A stretch of DNA of 64,000 nt from Pantoea allii (GTDB taxonomy: Bacteria; Pseudomonadota; Gammaproteobacteria; Enterobacterales; Enterobacteriaceae), in contig NZ_NTMH01000057.1 in NCBI RefSeq assembly GCF_002307475.1, positions 1 to 64,000 on the forward strand, in the 5' to 3' direction. Shown one piece after another: positions 50,080 through 61,018 of the stretch. The position numbers and the translations under genes were made by a program. Each line of letters starts with the position of its first letter. The first letter of the stretch is position 1. A model generated the notes under the pieces. The model saw only the letters and a list, made by a program, of their open reading frames with translations. It was not told the DNA's origin and did no database searches.

Positions 50080-50124
50080 CTTAACGGGTTGTTTTATAAG
50101 TAATTGACAGGTCTTTACTTTGTA

Positions 50125-50142
50125 TGTCGCTTATTTGCGACA
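50125..50142 (+). promoter_or_regulatory. GlrR (QseF) binding site 2 upstream of glmZ
   Basis: tgtc-gcttatttgc-gaca, a perfect TGTC-N10-GACA match about 150 bases before the GlmZ start. Confidence 0.8.
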
Positions 50143-50156
50143 TCCATGCCGGGTTT

Positions 50157-50174
50157 TGTCGTTATAACCCGACG
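50157..50174 (+). promoter_or_regulatory. GlrR (QseF) binding site 3 upstream of glmZ
   Basis: tgtc-gttataaccc-gacg, one mismatch from consensus, about 120 bases before the GlmZ start. Three sites at typical enhancer distance strengthen each other. Confidence 0.7.
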
Positions 50175-50258
50175 GATATCACAAATCTCAATCAGCCTGA
50201 TCATTTTTTTATTTTTAAGTTTATGATTTTTAAGACAAGATAAAATAAAATCTGCAAC

Positions 50259-50274
50259 TGGCATGAATTATGCA
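50259..50274 (+). promoter_or_regulatory. Sigma-54 promoter of glmZ
   Basis: tggcatgaattatgca has GG (50260-50261) and GC (50272-50273) with exactly 10 bases between, matching TGGCAC-N5-TTGCA, and lies 12-26 bases before the expected GlmZ first base (50286). GlmZ and GlmY promoters in Enterobacterales are known to use sigma-54 with GlrR. Confidence 0.85.
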
Positions 50275-50285
50275 ATAATCAGAGT

Positions 50286-50483
50286 GTAGATGCTCATTCC
50301 ACCTCTTATGTCTGCTTAGGCTACATAAACCTGGGAATGACGCAGAGCCAATTTGGGTACCTGTTGTCTGCCTGCCTGTATCGCGAAAGTCTTACAGGGT
50401 TATCAGACACCACGTTGAGTCGGGTACCTTTCGGTTGTCAAACCGACCTGATCTTACACCTGCTTATGGCAGGTGTTTTTTTT
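50286..50483 (+). ncRNA. glmZ: Small RNA GlmZ
   Basis: Homologue of E. coli GlmZ, recognised from its 5' end gtagatgctcattcc, the ggaatgacgcagagcc segment that pairs with it, the middle ttatcagacaccacgttgag, and a 3' terminator (acctgc-ttatg-gcaggt followed by eight T). About 198 nt, near the E. coli length. GlmZ with Hfq activates translation of glmS, which makes glucosamine-6-phosphate; RapZ and RNase E inactivate it unless GlmY competes. It lies before hemY as in E. coli; aslA and aslB, which precede it there, are absent. Confidence 0.93.
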
Positions 50484-50501
50484 GCCTGAAATAACGGATG
50501 T

Positions 50502-50529
50502 AAAAAAACCGGGCTAACCCGGTTTTTTT
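50502..50529. terminator. Bidirectional terminator between glmZ and hemY
   Basis: A seven-A run, accggg-type stem and seven-T run (12-bp symmetric arms, 4-base loop). It can end the minus-strand hem operon 26 bases after the hemY stop, and catch plus-strand read-through from glmZ. Confidence 0.85.
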
Positions 50530-50554
50530 ATGTGATGCGCTAAGGTGCTATCAA

Positions 50555-51751
50555 TCAGGCATCGGGATTGTTTTTCAACGTCAGCAACAGGCCTTCACGG
50601 CGCATCTTTGCCGCGTCTTCCGGGCGACGCAGGCGATCGTAAACATCCGCCAGCCAGGCGTAGTCAAATGCGTCAGGGCGCTGAGCCAGCGCCTGCTGAA
50701 GTGATTCTGCTGCCTGCTCCCACTCGCCGTGGCGCATCAGCAACTGCCCCAGGGTGCTGTGCAGTAAAGGCGTGGCACCATGTTGTTTGATTTGCTGGCG
50801 TAAGGCTTTTTCCAGTGCTTCTGGATTGCCGCTCTTGATACGAGGCATCAGCAGTACAAGGCGGTCGTCGTAATGACGCTTCAGCCCATCCAGCAAAATC
50901 TCCTGCGCGGTGTCGTGATCATCACACTCAATCAAATGGTCAATCATCGCCACCTGCAATGCTGTCTCATGACGTGTTTTACGGCTCAGATTGCCCCACC
51001 AGCGTTTCAATCCTTCGCTGCCCTGATCGGCCATCGCCTGGTTCATCAGGCCCAGCCAGGCTTGCTGCTGTAGCAGGGTGCGCTGCTCTTCGGTTCCGAC
51101 CTGTGATTTTTCCATGGCGGGAAGAATGTCCAGCAGTGCGCTCCAGGCGTTGGTGCGAACATAAGCCTGCTCAGCCAGACGAAGCACTTCCGGGTGACGT
51201 GGCGCCACCTCAAGCAGGCGGTCGATACTATGGCGCGCGGCATGATCTTCATGACGAGCCAACTGAATGCGGGTTCGGGTAATCTCAACCGGAATCACGT
51301 CATTGCCTGCCAGCTCAGCCGCGCGTTCAAGATGTTGGTTGGCCCGCATCTCATCGCCACGCTGCTGTGCGGCTTCCGCCGCTAACAGATAGTTAGCCAC
51401 GGGGACATCAGCATGCTCGGCGTCTTTAGACAGGAGTTTTTCAACCTGCCTGAAATCGCCTTCTGCCAGCTTAAGCAGGGCATTTTGCGTATGGCGCTGG
51501 GCACGACGGCGCTTACGACCGGTGAACCAGCCGCGGGTACGCGCCCCGGTACGGAAAAGACGGCGCAGTATCCATTCAACCGCCAGAATCACTAACAGGC
51601 TGATAATCAGGATAATGGCCAGGCCTGTTACGCTGGTTTCAACGTTCCAGTTGTCGGTCTGAATCAGCACGTAGCCCTGATGGCCCGCGATCATCGGCCC
51701 CAGTACAATGCCGGCAATCAGCAGGACAAAGAGGATAAATACCTTAAGCAT
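50555..51751 (-). CDS. hemY: HemY, TPR membrane protein of the hem operon
   Basis: Inner-membrane protein (398 aa) with two N-terminal membrane helices (about 4-25 and 40-60) followed by TPR repeats such as AWLADVYDRLRRPEDAAKMRREGL near the end. Despite its name it is not protoporphyrinogen oxidase; its role in heme metabolism in enterobacteria is unproven. It is last in hemCDXY and starts 2 bases after hemX. Confidence 0.94.
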   Translation of the reverse strand: MLKVFILFVLLIAGIVLGPMIAGHQGYVLIQTDNWNVETSVTGLAIILIISLLVILAVEWILRRLFRTGARTRGWFTGRKRRRAQRHTQNALLKLAEGDFRQVEKLLSKDAEHADVPVANYLLAAEAAQQRGDEMRANQHLERAAELAGNDVIPVEITRTRIQLARHEDHAARHSIDRLLEVAPRHPEVLRLAEQAYVRTNAWSALLDILPAMEKSQVGTEEQRTLLQQQAWLGLMNQAMADQGSEGLKRWWGNLSRKTRHETALQVAMIDHLIECDDHDTAQEILLDGLKRHYDDRLVLLMPRIKSGNPEALEKALRQQIKQHGATPLLHSTLGQLLMRHGEWEQAAESLQQALAQRPDAFDYAWLADVYDRLRRPEDAAKMRREGLLLTLKNNPDA

Positions 51752-51753
51752 GA

Positions 51754-52887
51754 TTAGCCTCCCTGCTGGTTAGCGGCGGCAGAGGGTTGTGCCATCAGGT
51801 TACGAACGCGGGTTTGCATCAGCTTATCAAGCAACGGCTGGCTTTCCAGGCTGTCCGGCAGGTCCATATTAATGTTCTGCTGGCTTAATTCATCCAACTG
51901 AGCCAGAAACGCTTTCGTCGAGGCATCATTGGTGTCATACCATGCACGTACCCATGCAGAGACGGTTTCGAGCGATTGCTTATAAATCTCTTCCTGATGG
52001 CGCGGCACGGCCTGAGCCGCGATCAGCAGGCGAGAGCGGATGTTCTCGCGCAGGTAAACATCCTGATTCGGTGCCAACAGCGGCTGCGCCGTATTATCGC
52101 GGCGACGGATGGTAATAAAGTCATCCATAAAATTATGCCAGCTTTTCACCAGGTTCTGACGCCATTCACGAATGGAACTGGATAGCTCACCGCTGTCGCT
52201 GTCCATGGGCGCTTCATCGCTATCGTTATCCGCCAGACGCAGGTTATCCACACCGTTTGATAACTGGTTAAGTTTCAGAATGATGCCGTCATAATCCACC
52301 TGAGAGAGGGAGGAAAGCGTACTGATATCCTGAGTCAATGCACGACGAACGTTCATAACGCTGGGATCGTTCATGTCTGCCAGGCTGGCATCGGCACTTT
52401 TTAGCAGCGCTGCAGCGGTAGTCACATCCTGGTCGCTCCACAATTTACGACCGGCCAGCTTCACCAGGTAATCCGCCTGGGCCACTAACCAACTGCGTAC
52501 GTCGTTACCTGATATGGACGCCATCTTTTCACGCAACGTTTCCAGCTCTTTCGCCGAAGCAGCCTGTTGCGACTGGGCGGTCTCCAGCGTTTTCTCTGCG
52601 GCATTCAACTGCTGAGTGAGTTGCTGTTTGTCGCTGTTCGCCTGTTGCTGCAGCTTTGCGAGCTGGTCGCTCAGATCCTGGTTGGTTTGCGCCTGCCGTT
52701 CGGCCTGGTGTTTATCGTTCAGGTATAACCCTGCGCCAATCGCCAGTGCGATGACGATCGCGACTGCACCCAGCACCATGCCGCCGTTATGACGCTTACG
52801 CGGTGATTTTTCCTGGGTAGAAGAGGGGCGATCAACCGCTGGAGTGGTTTCTTCAACCACGGCGGAGGTGTCTTTTTGTTCCGTCAT
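51754..52887 (-). CDS. hemX: HemX, membrane protein of the hem operon
   Basis: Bitopic inner-membrane protein (377 aa): acidic cytoplasmic N-terminus, membrane helix ([19 protein letters not shown]) at about 40-58, then a periplasmic coiled coil rich in Gln and a conserved domain with [21 protein letters not shown] and [20 protein letters not shown]. Often called a uroporphyrinogen-III C-methyltransferase from old annotation, but no methyltransferase motifs are present. The ATG at 52887 ([13 protein letters not shown]) is used by homology; a GTG three codons upstream is possible. Confidence 0.93.
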   Translation of the reverse strand: MTEQKDTSAVVEETTPAVDRPSSTQEKSPRKRHNGGMVLGAVAIVIALAIGAGLYLNDKHQAERQAQTNQDLSDQLAKLQQQANSDKQQLTQQLNAAEKTLETAQSQQAASAKELETLREKMASISGNDVRSWLVAQADYLVKLAGRKLWSDQDVTTAAALLKSADASLADMNDPSVMNVRRALTQDISTLSSLSQVDYDGIILKLNQLSNGVDNLRLADNDSDEAPMDSDSGELSSSIREWRQNLVKSWHNFMDDFITIRRRDNTAQPLLAPNQDVYLRENIRSRLLIAAQAVPRHQEEIYKQSLETVSAWVRAWYDTNDASTKAFLAQLDELSQQNINMDLPDSLESQPLLDKLMQTRVRNLMAQPSAAANQQGG

Positions 52888-52911
52888 ATCTGGCACATCC
52901 CATTGTTAAGT

Positions 52912-53640
52912 TCAACATAACGCGCGCAGCAGCGCATCGTTATCGGCACCATCGGCTACCTGAATCGTCTGCCAACCAAGATTGGCGGCCAGGGAAGCCA
53001 AACGTTCGCTGACGACAAGCAGTCGACAGCGGAGCAGCCATTCCTCACGATCGACCTCGGGGAACAGCGAATACAGCTGATGCAACATCTCACCGCTGGT
53101 CACAACCAGCGTGTCAATATTACGATCGCGCCAGCGACGGCCTTCAATGGCACCGTCATAGTGTTTTTGGCAACGTTGATAGCACTCCGCATAGGTGACC
53201 TGTGCGCCGCGTGCTATCAGTGTTTCTGCCAGCAGCTCGCGCCCCTGGTTTCCTCGCAGGATAAGCGCGTGCTTACCCGCCATTTGCTGCAGTGTCGCCA
53301 GTTTTATCAACTCTTCACTGGTTTCATGCGCATGAGGATAGGTCACCTGCAAACCACTGATCGTATGAAAAGCCAAAGCGGTACTGCGACCAATTGCATA
53401 ATAGTCTACGTCGGCGGGCCATGCGTTGATGGCGTGCTGTGCAAAGTGAATAACCTGCTGCGAAAGCAGGAACACCAGGTCGCCGCGTTTCAGTGTGGCA
53501 AGGGCTGCCGGTAACTGCTGCAGATCGTTACCCGGGGCGAATTCAATCAGTGGCAGGATCCACGCCTGTTTACCCTGAGCGTGCAGGCGTGAGACCAGCT
53601 CAGCCGCTGCGGGTTCCGGGCGTGTCACCAGAATGGTCAT
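52912..53640 (-). CDS. hemD: Uroporphyrinogen-III synthase HemD
   Basis: Cytosolic enzyme (242 aa; 246 in E. coli) that closes hydroxymethylbilane with ring D inversion. The family is poorly conserved, but [17 protein letters not shown] at the N-terminus, the [11 protein letters not shown] segment and [14 protein letters not shown] fit. Its start overlaps the hemC stop by 4 bases; hemX follows after 24 bases. Confidence 0.94.
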   Translation of the reverse strand: MTILVTRPEPAAAELVSRLHAQGKQAWILPLIEFAPGNDLQQLPAALATLKRGDLVFLLSQQVIHFAQHAINAWPADVDYYAIGRSTALAFHTISGLQVTYPHAHETSEELIKLATLQQMAGKHALILRGNQGRELLAETLIARGAQVTYAECYQRCQKHYDGAIEGRRWRDRNIDTLVVTSGEMLHQLYSLFPEVDREEWLLRCRLLVVSERLASLAANLGWQTIQVADGADNDALLRALC

Positions 53641-54578
53641 ACGGGAGGTTGTCCCTGGTAAACGTCGTGCAGAATTTCACGCGCGCCGCTGTTGAGCAAC
53701 TCGTCTGCCAGCGAAATACCCATCTGTTCTGCCTGATCGCGTGGTCCACGGCGCTCACCGCTCACCACGACGCTACCATCAGGTGCGCCCACCAGGCCGC
53801 GAAGCCAGAGTTCGTTACCTTCAAGCACGGCAAAGCTGCCGATGGGAACCTGACAGCCGCCTTCAAGTCGGGTATTCATGGCGCGTTCGGCTTTCACACA
53901 GACCGCCGTATCGTCGTGATTCAATGCCTGTAACAATCCAATTAAGGTGCTGTCGTCTAGCCGACATTCAATCCCGACTGCGCCCTGGCCCACGGCCGGC
54001 AGAGAAACGTCCGCAGGCAGCGGCTGGCGAATGCGATCGGCAAGCCCCAGGCGATTCAGCCCGGCGGCGGCAAGAATAATGGCGTCATATTCGCCGGCAT
54101 CAAGCTTGCTCAATCGTGTTCCCACATTACCGCGCAGAGAGCGAATCACCAGGTCTGGACGACGTGCGCTAATCTGACACTGACGCCGTAAGCTGGACGT
54201 ACCAATAACGGCACCCTGTGGCAGCGCATCTATCGACGCGTAGTGATTGGAGACAAACGCATCGCGCGGGTCATCACGCTGGCAAATGGTGACCAGGCCC
54301 AGCCCTTCCGGGAACGCCACGGGCACATCTTTCATCGAATGCACGGCCAGATCGGCCCGGTTTTCTAACATCGCCTGCTCAAGCTCTTTAACGAAGAGCC
54401 CTTTACCGCCCACTTTTGCCAGCGGTGTATCAAGAATGATGTCGCCCTTTGTCACCATGGGCACCAACTCCACGCGCAGGCCGGGATGGGCACTGAGCAA
54501 ACGCTGCTGTACATATTGTGCTTGCCACATGGCAAGGGGACTTTGTCGTGTAGCAATTCTGAAAATTTTGTTTAACAT
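53637..54578 (-). CDS. hemC: Porphobilinogen deaminase HemC
   Basis: Assembles four porphobilinogens into hydroxymethylbilane (313 aa, E. coli length). [41 protein letters not shown] and SLRRQCQ are conserved, and the cysteine holding the dipyrromethane cofactor is in [11 protein letters not shown]. The start at 54578 ([12 protein letters not shown]) follows E. coli; four more codons upstream (MVNG) are in frame from 54590. It is divergent from cyaA with about 310 bases between. Confidence 0.95.
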   Translation of the reverse strand: MLNKIFRIATRQSPLAMWQAQYVQQRLLSAHPGLRVELVPMVTKGDIILDTPLAKVGGKGLFVKELEQAMLENRADLAVHSMKDVPVAFPEGLGLVTICQRDDPRDAFVSNHYASIDALPQGAVIGTSSLRRQCQISARRPDLVIRSLRGNVGTRLSKLDAGEYDAIILAAAGLNRLGLADRIRQPLPADVSLPAVGQGAVGIECRLDDSTLIGLLQALNHDDTAVCVKAERAMNTRLEGGCQVPIGSFAVLEGNELWLRGLVGAPDGSVVVSGERRGPRDQAEQMGISLADELLNSGAREILHDVYQGQPPV

Positions 54579-54889
54579 GCCGTTAACCATTTAGATCGTT
54601 CATCGAATATCCTATCATCGTTGAGGGAATGCTGTCAGTTTCAACGGATTGAAAAGAACCGCCCGTAGATTAAACCTGACATATCAGGCAGTAATCTCAG
54701 GCTATGAGCAGAGTGAGCGAAAAGTAGACGAAACCGTGCTAAAATGTCGGTAGCGTAACTTTCTTTACGGTCAATCCGACGAGTGATAGATTGATCACGT
54801 TTCCAGCAATTATCTGCACGACACTCAATTAATAAGTAGCAGATAGCGGGAACAGGGTTTTTAACTCCAGGACAACCAGGCGAAACGTC
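54579..54889. other. hemC-cyaA divergent regulatory region
   Basis: Holds the promoters for hemCDXY (minus strand) and cyaA (plus strand). Apart from the CRP site listed separately I call no elements; the cyaA leader is about 100 bases or longer if the E. coli promoter layout holds. Confidence 0.6.
54784..54799 (+). promoter_or_regulatory. CRP site in the cyaA promoter
   Basis: tgata-gattga-tcacg lies about 90 bases before the cyaA start. It aligns with the E. coli cyaA CRP operator (TGTTA-N6-TCACG), keeping the strong TCACG half-site, the attgatcacg core and the weak left half. In E. coli this site mediates repression of cyaA by CRP-cAMP. Confidence 0.7.
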
Positions 54890-57448
54890 TTGTACCTCTA
54901 CATTGAGACACTAAAACAGAGACTGGATGCAATTAACCAGCTACGCGTTGACCGCGCTCTGGCTGCCATGGGACCCGCTTTTCAGCGCGTCTACAGTCTG
55001 CTTCCGATCTTACTACATTATCAACATCCGCTGATGCCGGGTTACCTTGAAGGTAGCGTTCCCCACGGCATCAACGTCTTCACGCCTGATGAAAACCAGC
55101 TGCAACTGCTCGCAGAGTTAACGGGCGAACAGGAACTTTCCCTGGTCGAAGCGCCGAAAGGCGAGTTGCCCATCACCGGTATCTATTCGATGGGGAGCAC
55201 CTCCTCCGTCGGGCAAAACAGCGTGTCCGATCTGGATATCTGGGTTTGCCATCAATCCTGGCTGGATAACGAAGAACGCCTGAATCTGCAGCGTAAATGT
55301 GCGCTGCTGCAAAAATGGTGTGCCTCGCAGGCCATCGAAGTCAGCTTTTTCCTGATTGATGAAAACCGCTTCCGCCACAATGAAAGCGGCAATCTTGGTG
55401 GCGAAGATTGCGGTTCTACCCAGCATATTTTGCTGCTGGATGAGTTCTATCGCACGGCGGTGAGAATGGCCGGTAAACGTATTCTGTGGAATATGGTGCC
55501 TGGCGAAGAAGAGCATCATTACGATGACTATGTGATGTCGCTCTATGCGAAAGGCGTACTCACCCCGAACGAGTGGCTGGATTTGGGCGGGCTCAGCACG
55601 CTGTCAGCCGAAGAGTATTTCGGTGCCAGCCTGTGGCAGCTGTATAAAAGTATCGATTCGCCCTATAAAGCGGTGTTGAAAACGCTGTTGCTGGAAGCCT
55701 ATAGCTGGGAATACCCGGACACCAAACTGCTGGCAATGGATATCAAACAGCGTTTGCACGACGGGGAGATCGTCTGCTTCGGTCTTGATCCTTACTGTAT
55801 GATGCTGGAGCGCGTGACGCACTACCTCACCAGCATTGACGATCAGCCCCGCCTCGATTTGGTCCGCCGTTGCTTCTACCTGAAAGTTTGCGAAAAACTG
55901 ACGACCGAGGAGCACCAGCAGCGCAGTGGCTGGCGTCGTGAGATTCTGTCGCAACTGGTTAAAGCCTGGGGATGGGATGAGGAAAAACTCGCCATTCTGG
56001 ACAACCGCGCAGAATGGAAAATCGAGCGCGTGCGTGAAGCACACAATGAATTGCTGGATGCGATGATGCAAAGCTATCGCAACCTTATTCGTTTTGCCCG
56101 TCGCAACAATTTAAGCGTCAGCGCCAGCCCGCAGGATATCGGCGTGCTGACCCGTAAATTGTACGCCGCTTTTGAAGCGCTGCCCGGCAAGGTGACGCTG
56201 GTCAATCCGCAAATTTCCCCCGATCTCTCGGAACCTAACCTGACCTTTATTCATGTGCCACCCGGCCGTGCTAATCGCCCGGGTTGGTATCTGTATAACC
56301 AGTCGCCGGATATGAGTTCGATCATCAGTCACCAGCCGCTGGAATATAACCGCTATCTTAACAAGCTGGTGGCCTGGGCCTGGTTCAATGGGTTACTGAC
56401 CAGCAAAACGCGCCTGCACATCAAGGGCAATGAGCTATGCGATTTGGCGCGTCTGCAGGAACTGGTGGACGATGTTTCCAGCCATTTCCCGCTGCGTCTG
56501 CCTGCGCCAACGCCTAAGGCGCTTTACAGCCCGTGTGAAATTCGCCATCTGGCCATCATCGTTAACCTTGAGCACGATCCGACCTCGGCGTTTCGTAACC
56601 AGGTGGTGCACTTCGATTTCCGCAAGCTTGATGTGTTCAGCTTTGGCCAGCAGCAGCAGTGTTTGATTGGCAGTATCGATCTGCTGTATCGCAACTCATG
56701 GAATGAAGTTCGTACACTGCACTTCAGCGGCGAACAGGCGATGATTGAAGGGCTGAAAACGATTCTTGGCAAAATGCATCAGGATGCTTCACCGCCTGAC
56801 ACCGTGGAGGTGTTCTGTTACAGCCAGCATCTCCGTGGATTAATCCGTACCCGCGTGCAGCAGCTGGTGTCAGAATGTATTGAACTGCGTCTTTCCAGTA
56901 CGCGTCAGGAGCCTGGGCGTTTCAAAGCACTGCGCATGGCCGGCCAGACCTGGGGACTGTTCTTTGAACGCATGGGTGTGTCGGTTCAGAAGCTGGAAAA
57001 TGCCGTTGAGTTTTATGGTGCCATCTCCAACAACAAGCTCCACGGCCTGTCGATTAAGGTCGAGTCGAATCAGACGCCATTGCCGCCTGTGGTCAATGGC
57101 TACGCCAGCGAAGGCATCATCCAGTTCTTTTTTGAGGACACCACCGACGATCGGGGTTTCAACATTTATATTCTGGATGAAAGCAACCGTGTTGAGGTGT
57201 ATCACCACTGCGAAGGCAGCAAAGAAGAGCTGGTGCGCGACGTTAGCCGTTTTTACTCCTCGTCACACGATCGCTTCACTTACGGCTCAAGTTTTATCAA
57301 TTTTAACCTGCCGCAGTTTTACCAGATCGTGAACACCGGCGAACGTTATCAGGTCATTCCATTCAGAAATCAGGCACTCACCGAACTCTGTGCCTCGCAG
57401 CCTGATAACGACAACAACGATTATCAGCCGCGCTATCAGGTGCATTGA
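54890..57448 (+). CDS. cyaA: Class I adenylate cyclase CyaA
   Basis: Makes cAMP from ATP for CRP signalling (852 aa). The N-terminal catalytic domain has the nucleotidyltransferase pattern GSTSS at 102-106 and Asp114/Asp116 in SDLDIWV; the C-terminal half is the glucose-sensitive regulatory domain controlled by EIIA-Glc. The start is TTG ([18 protein letters not shown]), exactly as in E. coli, where the weak TTG limits expression. A weak ribosome-binding site precedes it. Confidence 0.97.
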   Translation: MYLYIETLKQRLDAINQLRVDRALAAMGPAFQRVYSLLPILLHYQHPLMPGYLEGSVPHGINVFTPDENQLQLLAELTGEQELSLVEAPKGELPITGIYSMGSTSSVGQNSVSDLDIWVCHQSWLDNEERLNLQRKCALLQKWCASQAIEVSFFLIDENRFRHNESGNLGGEDCGSTQHILLLDEFYRTAVRMAGKRILWNMVPGEEEHHYDDYVMSLYAKGVLTPNEWLDLGGLSTLSAEEYFGASLWQLYKSIDSPYKAVLKTLLLEAYSWEYPDTKLLAMDIKQRLHDGEIVCFGLDPYCMMLERVTHYLTSIDDQPRLDLVRRCFYLKVCEKLTTEEHQQRSGWRREILSQLVKAWGWDEEKLAILDNRAEWKIERVREAHNELLDAMMQSYRNLIRFARRNNLSVSASPQDIGVLTRKLYAAFEALPGKVTLVNPQISPDLSEPNLTFIHVPPGRANRPGWYLYNQSPDMSSIISHQPLEYNRYLNKLVAWAWFNGLLTSKTRLHIKGNELCDLARLQELVDDVSSHFPLRLPAPTPKALYSPCEIRHLAIIVNLEHDPTSAFRNQVVHFDFRKLDVFSFGQQQQCLIGSIDLLYRNSWNEVRTLHFSGEQAMIEGLKTILGKMHQDASPPDTVEVFCYSQHLRGLIRTRVQQLVSECIELRLSSTRQEPGRFKALRMAGQTWGLFFERMGVSVQKLENAVEFYGAISNNKLHGLSIKVESNQTPLPPVVNGYASEGIIQFFFEDTTDDRGFNIYILDESNRVEVYHHCEGSKEELVRDVSRFYSSSHDRFTYGSSFINFNLPQFYQIVNTGERYQVIPFRNQALTELCASQPDNDNNDYQPRYQVH

Positions 57449-57584
57449 GTTCTACAGGCCCGCTGTGACGCTATCTTTAAGGCTTGCCACAACGCTCACG
57501 TGATTTGCTGGCATTTCCTGTTGCTTTTCCACCTTCAACTGCGATGATAAGCATCCAGGTCACAGGATATGAAGAGCATATAGA

Positions 57585-57794
57585 ATGAAGAAAGTGATAA
57601 GCCTGTTAGCGATGACAATGGCACTGACAAGCCTTGCAGGCTGTGGATTGAAAGGACCGCTCTACTTCCCACCGCAGGACACGCCAAAACAAACTGCGCC
57701 GACGCCAGCATCAACGCAAAAACAGAAAACCGACGCGTCTAAAGCGGATGTGGGTGGTCTGGTGACGGGTGATTCAAGCTCACAAATGAAATAA
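57585..57794 (+). CDS. lptM: Outer-membrane lipoprotein LptM (YifL)
   Basis: Small lipoprotein (69 aa) with the lipobox LAGC, Cys20, followed by [10 protein letters not shown], the conserved part of LptM. In E. coli it binds the LptDE LPS translocon and helps LptD disulfide maturation. The tail is Lys/Thr/Ser/Gln-rich and variable. It lies between cyaA and dapF as in E. coli. Confidence 0.93.
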   Translation: MKKVISLLAMTMALTSLAGCGLKGPLYFPPQDTPKQTAPTPASTQKQKTDASKADVGGLVTGDSSSQMK

Positions 57795-57823
57795 CACTTA
57801 TGGCGCATCCGGCGGAGCAAAAA

Positions 57824-58648
57824 ATGCAGTTCTCCAAAATGCACGGTCTCGGCAATGACTTTATGGTTGTGGACGCCGTGACGCAAAACGTCTTTTTCTC
57901 GCCGGAATTGATCCGCCGGCTGTCCGATCGCCATTTGGGGATTGGCTTCGATCAGTTACTGATTGTTGAACCGCCTTACGATCCCGATCTCGACTTTCAC
58001 TATCGCATTTTTAACGCTGATGGCAGCGAAGTCGCGCAGTGTGGTAATGGCGCACGCTGCTTTGCCCGTTTTGTTCAGTTAAAAGGGCTAACCAATAAAA
58101 GCGATATTCGCGTGAGCACCCAGGCGGGGCGCATGGTGTTAAGCGTTACGCCGGACGATCTGGTGCGCGTGAATATGGGCGAGCCCAATTTCGAACCCCA
58201 GCAGGTGCCTTTTCGCGCCAATAAAGCCGAGAATCTTTATCTGCTACGCGTCGCGGAGCAAACGGTGATGTTCGGTGCCGTCTCTATGGGCAATCCACAC
58301 TGCGTGATCCAGGTGGAAAGCACGACAACTGCCCAGGTTGAGCTTTTAGGCCCGGTTCTGGAAAGCCATGAGCGGTTCCCGGAGCGCGTCAACGTTGGCT
58401 TTATGGAAATCATTAATCCGGAGCACATCCGGCTGCGCGTCTATGAGCGCGGTGCAGGCGAAACGCAGGCATGCGGCAGTGGTGCCTGCGCAGCGGTGGC
58501 CTGTGGTATCCAGCAGGGTATTTTAAGCCAGAAAGTACGCGTTGATTTGCCAGGCGGTTCGTTACATATCGCCTGGAAAGGCGTCGGACAGCCGCTCTAT
58601 ATGACCGGCCCGGCCACACATGTTTACGATGGGTTTATTCACTTATGA
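57824..58648 (+). CDS. dapF: Diaminopimelate epimerase DapF
   Basis: Converts LL- to meso-diaminopimelate for lysine and peptidoglycan (274 aa, E. coli length). The two catalytic cysteines are Cys73 in CGNGARC and the one in [11 protein letters not shown] near residue 217. The ATG at 57824 ([13 protein letters not shown]) has ggag upstream; eight further codons are open upstream to 57800 but are not conserved. Overlaps yigA by 4 bases. Confidence 0.97.
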   Translation: MQFSKMHGLGNDFMVVDAVTQNVFFSPELIRRLSDRHLGIGFDQLLIVEPPYDPDLDFHYRIFNADGSEVAQCGNGARCFARFVQLKGLTNKSDIRVSTQAGRMVLSVTPDDLVRVNMGEPNFEPQQVPFRANKAENLYLLRVAEQTVMFGAVSMGNPHCVIQVESTTTAQVELLGPVLESHERFPERVNVGFMEIINPEHIRLRVYERGAGETQACGSGACAAVACGIQQGILSQKVRVDLPGGSLHIAWKGVGQPLYMTGPATHVYDGFIHL

Positions 58649-59349
58649 AAAATATCGAAGAGCAGGCGGAAAATGCTGTCCTGCTGGACGATCAGGCCGT
58701 CAGTGACTATCTGCGACAGCATCCTGACTTCTTTATGCGCAACGCGCGTCAGGTCGAACAGATGGCGGTGCCGCATCCGGTTCGCGGAAGCGTATCGCTG
58801 GTGGAATGGCACATGGCGCGCCAGCGCAACCACATTCAGCGGCTGGAAGAAGAGATCACGCTGCTGATGGAGCAGGCCACCGCGAACCAGCAGTTATTCG
58901 CGCGGCTGCTCTCGCTGCAAAGTCACCTGGCCGCCGCCAGCTCATTGCAGGATATGCTTAATCGCCTGCACCGCTGGGCGCGCGATCTTGGCCTTGCGGG
59001 CGCTAATATCCGCCTGTTTAATGACCGGTGGCGGCTGGGCGCGCCGTCTGACTTTGTGCAGCTTGGCCTGGCGCGTCAGGCTTTCGAACCTCTTCGCATT
59101 CAGCGCTTCGGTAATGAACAGCACTATCTGGGCAGTATTAATGGCCCGGAACTGTTGCTGTTGCTGCCGCAGGCAAAAGCCATTGGCTCAGTGGCCATGT
59201 CGTTGATGGGTGACGACGGTGAGCTTGGCATCATTATCTTCAGTAGCCGTGACAGCCTGCACTATCAGTCGGGTATGGGAACTCTACTGCTGCAACACCT
59301 TTCACAGATGATGCCTGCGTTGCTGGAGCGCTGGGTGGAGCGCGCATGA
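58645..59349 (+). CDS. yigA: DUF484 protein YigA
   Basis: Uncharacterised GAF-like protein (234 aa) always found between dapF and xerC in this group. It has the DUF484 start ([28 protein letters not shown]), a coiled-coil stretch at about 60-90, then a GAF-like beta domain with [21 protein letters not shown]. Coupled by 4-base overlaps to dapF and xerC. No known ligand. Confidence 0.93.
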   Translation: MKNIEEQAENAVLLDDQAVSDYLRQHPDFFMRNARQVEQMAVPHPVRGSVSLVEWHMARQRNHIQRLEEEITLLMEQATANQQLFARLLSLQSHLAAASSLQDMLNRLHRWARDLGLAGANIRLFNDRWRLGAPSDFVQLGLARQAFEPLRIQRFGNEQHYLGSINGPELLLLLPQAKAIGSVAMSLMGDDGELGIIIFSSRDSLHYQSGMGTLLLQHLSQMMPALLERWVERA

Positions 59350-60251
59350 GCAGCGTGTTGCAGGAAACCGTTGACGGCTTTCTGCGCCACCTGAAGGTTG
59401 AACGCCAGCTCAGCCCTCTCACCCTGAGCAGCTACGCGCGTCAGCTGGCCGCACTGGTGACGATTGCCGACGAGATGAAAATCAGCGCATGGTCACAGCT
59501 CGATCCGGCTATGGTCCGCAGCATGGCCGCCCGCAGCCGGCGCGCAGGTCTGGCCGCCAGTAGTCTGGCGCTGCGCCTGTCCGCATTGCGCAGTTTTCTT
59601 GACTGGCAGGTGAGCCAGGACATGTTGCCTGCCAATCCGGCGAAAGGGATCGCCACACCGCGCAATGGCCGCCACCTGCCAAAAAATATCGACGTTGATG
59701 ATGTCAGCCAGTTACTGGATATTGACCTTGATGATCCGCTGGCAATACGCGATCGCACCATGCTGGAAGTCATGTATGGCGGGGGATTACGTCTTTCCGA
59801 GCTGGTCAATATGGATTGTCGCCATGTCGATCTTGAGGCGGGCGAAGTGTGGGTGACAGGAAAAGGCAGCAAGGAGCGACGCGTGCCGATTGGCCGCACC
59901 GCCGTTAGCTGGATTCAGCAGTGGTTGCCGCTGCGTATCGCGTTTAATCCCGCAGATGATGCGCTGTTTCTCTCCAGTCGCGGCTCTCGTATCTCGGCGC
60001 GTAATGTGCAAAAGCGTTTTGCAGAGTGGGGGATTAAGCAGGGCCTGACCAGCCACATTCATCCCCATAAGCTGCGTCACTCTTTTGCCACCCACTTGCT
60101 GGAGTCGAGCGGCGATCTGCGTGGCGTGCAGGAATTACTGGGCCATGCGAATCTCTCGACCACACAAATCTACACCCATCTTGATTTTCAGCACCTGGCC
60201 TCGGTGTATGATGCCGCCCATCCCCGCGCCAAACGAGGAAAGAGTGAATGA
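59346..60251 (+). CDS. xerC: Tyrosine recombinase XerC
   Basis: With XerD resolves chromosome dimers at dif (301 aa; 298 in E. coli). All catalytic residues are visible: Arg149, Lys173, His241, Arg244, His267 and the nucleophile Tyr276 (in TTQIYTHLD), each one position later than in E. coli. It sits in the conserved dapF-yigA-xerC-yigB operon, so it is the housekeeping recombinase, not an integrase of a mobile element. Confidence 0.97.
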   Translation: MSSVLQETVDGFLRHLKVERQLSPLTLSSYARQLAALVTIADEMKISAWSQLDPAMVRSMAARSRRAGLAASSLALRLSALRSFLDWQVSQDMLPANPAKGIATPRNGRHLPKNIDVDDVSQLLDIDLDDPLAIRDRTMLEVMYGGGLRLSELVNMDCRHVDLEAGEVWVTGKGSKERRVPIGRTAVSWIQQWLPLRIAFNPADDALFLSSRGSRISARNVQKRFAEWGIKQGLTSHIHPHKLRHSFATHLLESSGDLRGVQELLGHANLSTTQIYTHLDFQHLASVYDAAHPRAKRGKSE

Positions 60252-60964
60252 AGTTTTATCGCCCTCTGCGTGACATTAAAGCAATCACTTTCGATTTAGA
60301 TGACACGCTTTATGACAACTATCCTGTGATTCGTAAAACCACAGAAGCATCCCATGCGGCCCTGCAGGCTTTCCATCCGGCACTGCGTCACGTTACGCCT
60401 GAAGACGTGGCCGAATCACGTAATCAGCTATGTTTACGTGAACCCGATATCTACCATGATGTGTCTGAATGGCGTCGCCGTTCGGTAGAACATGTTATGT
60501 GTCATGCCGGCTTAACGGCAACCGAAGCCGCCAGGGGCGCGGCGCAGGTAATGGATGTGTTTCATCAGTGGCGCAGCCAGGTGGATATGCCGGCTGAAAC
60601 GCATCACACGCTGAAAGCCCTGGCGAAAAAAGTGCCGCTGGTGGCCATCACCAACGGCAATGCCCAGCCTGAAAAACTCGGTCTGGCAAACTACTTCCAG
60701 TTTTCACTGCGGGCAGGACCGGATGGACGCGCCAAGCCGTGGCAGGATATGTATCAGTTGGCTGCACAACGCCTTGATATCGCCCCAGAATATATTTTGC
60801 ACGTCGGCGACGATCTCACTACCGATGTGGCTGGCGCGATTCGTTTTGGCATGCAAGCTTGCTGGATTAATCTGCGTAAGGGCAACCTGATGCACATTGA
60901 TGATGCCCGCCTGCTGCCGCACGTTGAAATTTCACAGTTGGCATCACTGACCTCGCTGTTATAA
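60248..60964 (+). CDS. yigB: HAD-family phosphatase YigB (FMN phosphatase)
   Basis: Haloacid dehalogenase-type phosphatase (238 aa, E. coli length). Motif I is [10 protein letters not shown], motif II ITNG, motif III around AKPW, motif [16 protein letters not shown]. coli YigB dephosphorylates FMN and 5-amino-6-ribitylamino-uracil phosphate in flavin synthesis. Coupled to xerC by a 4-base overlap. Confidence 0.95.
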   Translation: MKFYRPLRDIKAITFDLDDTLYDNYPVIRKTTEASHAALQAFHPALRHVTPEDVAESRNQLCLREPDIYHDVSEWRRRSVEHVMCHAGLTATEAARGAAQVMDVFHQWRSQVDMPAETHHTLKALAKKVPLVAITNGNAQPEKLGLANYFQFSLRAGPDGRAKPWQDMYQLAAQRLDIAPEYILHVGDDLTTDVAGAIRFGMQACWINLRKGNLMHIDDARLLPHVEISQLASLTSLL

Positions 60965-60967
60965 TGG

Positions 60968-60983
60968 CTGTAAATTTATCCAG
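60968..60983 (+). promoter_or_regulatory. LexA box of uvrD
   Basis: ctgt-aaatttat-ccag, 36 bases before the uvrD start. It has the same imperfect right half (CCAG) as the E. coli uvrD SOS box, with the consensus CTGT-N8 spacing. uvrD is an SOS gene in E. coli. Confidence 0.85.
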
Positions 60984-61018
60984 TCTTATGCTTCGCATTT
61001 TCTGACTTATTGGTGCTT

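Larger units (their letters stand above)
49981..50285 (+). other. Region between tRNA-tail repeats and glmZ
   Basis: No gene seen. It holds the three GlrR-type sites and the sigma-54 promoter listed separately; an AT-rich stretch at 50200-50250 lies between enhancer and promoter and could help DNA bending. Confidence 0.6.

Noticed and set aside
59346-60251. Tyrosine recombinase as sign of a mobile element
   Set aside because: It is XerC in its conserved dapF-yigA-xerC-yigB operon, with all E. coli catalytic residues.
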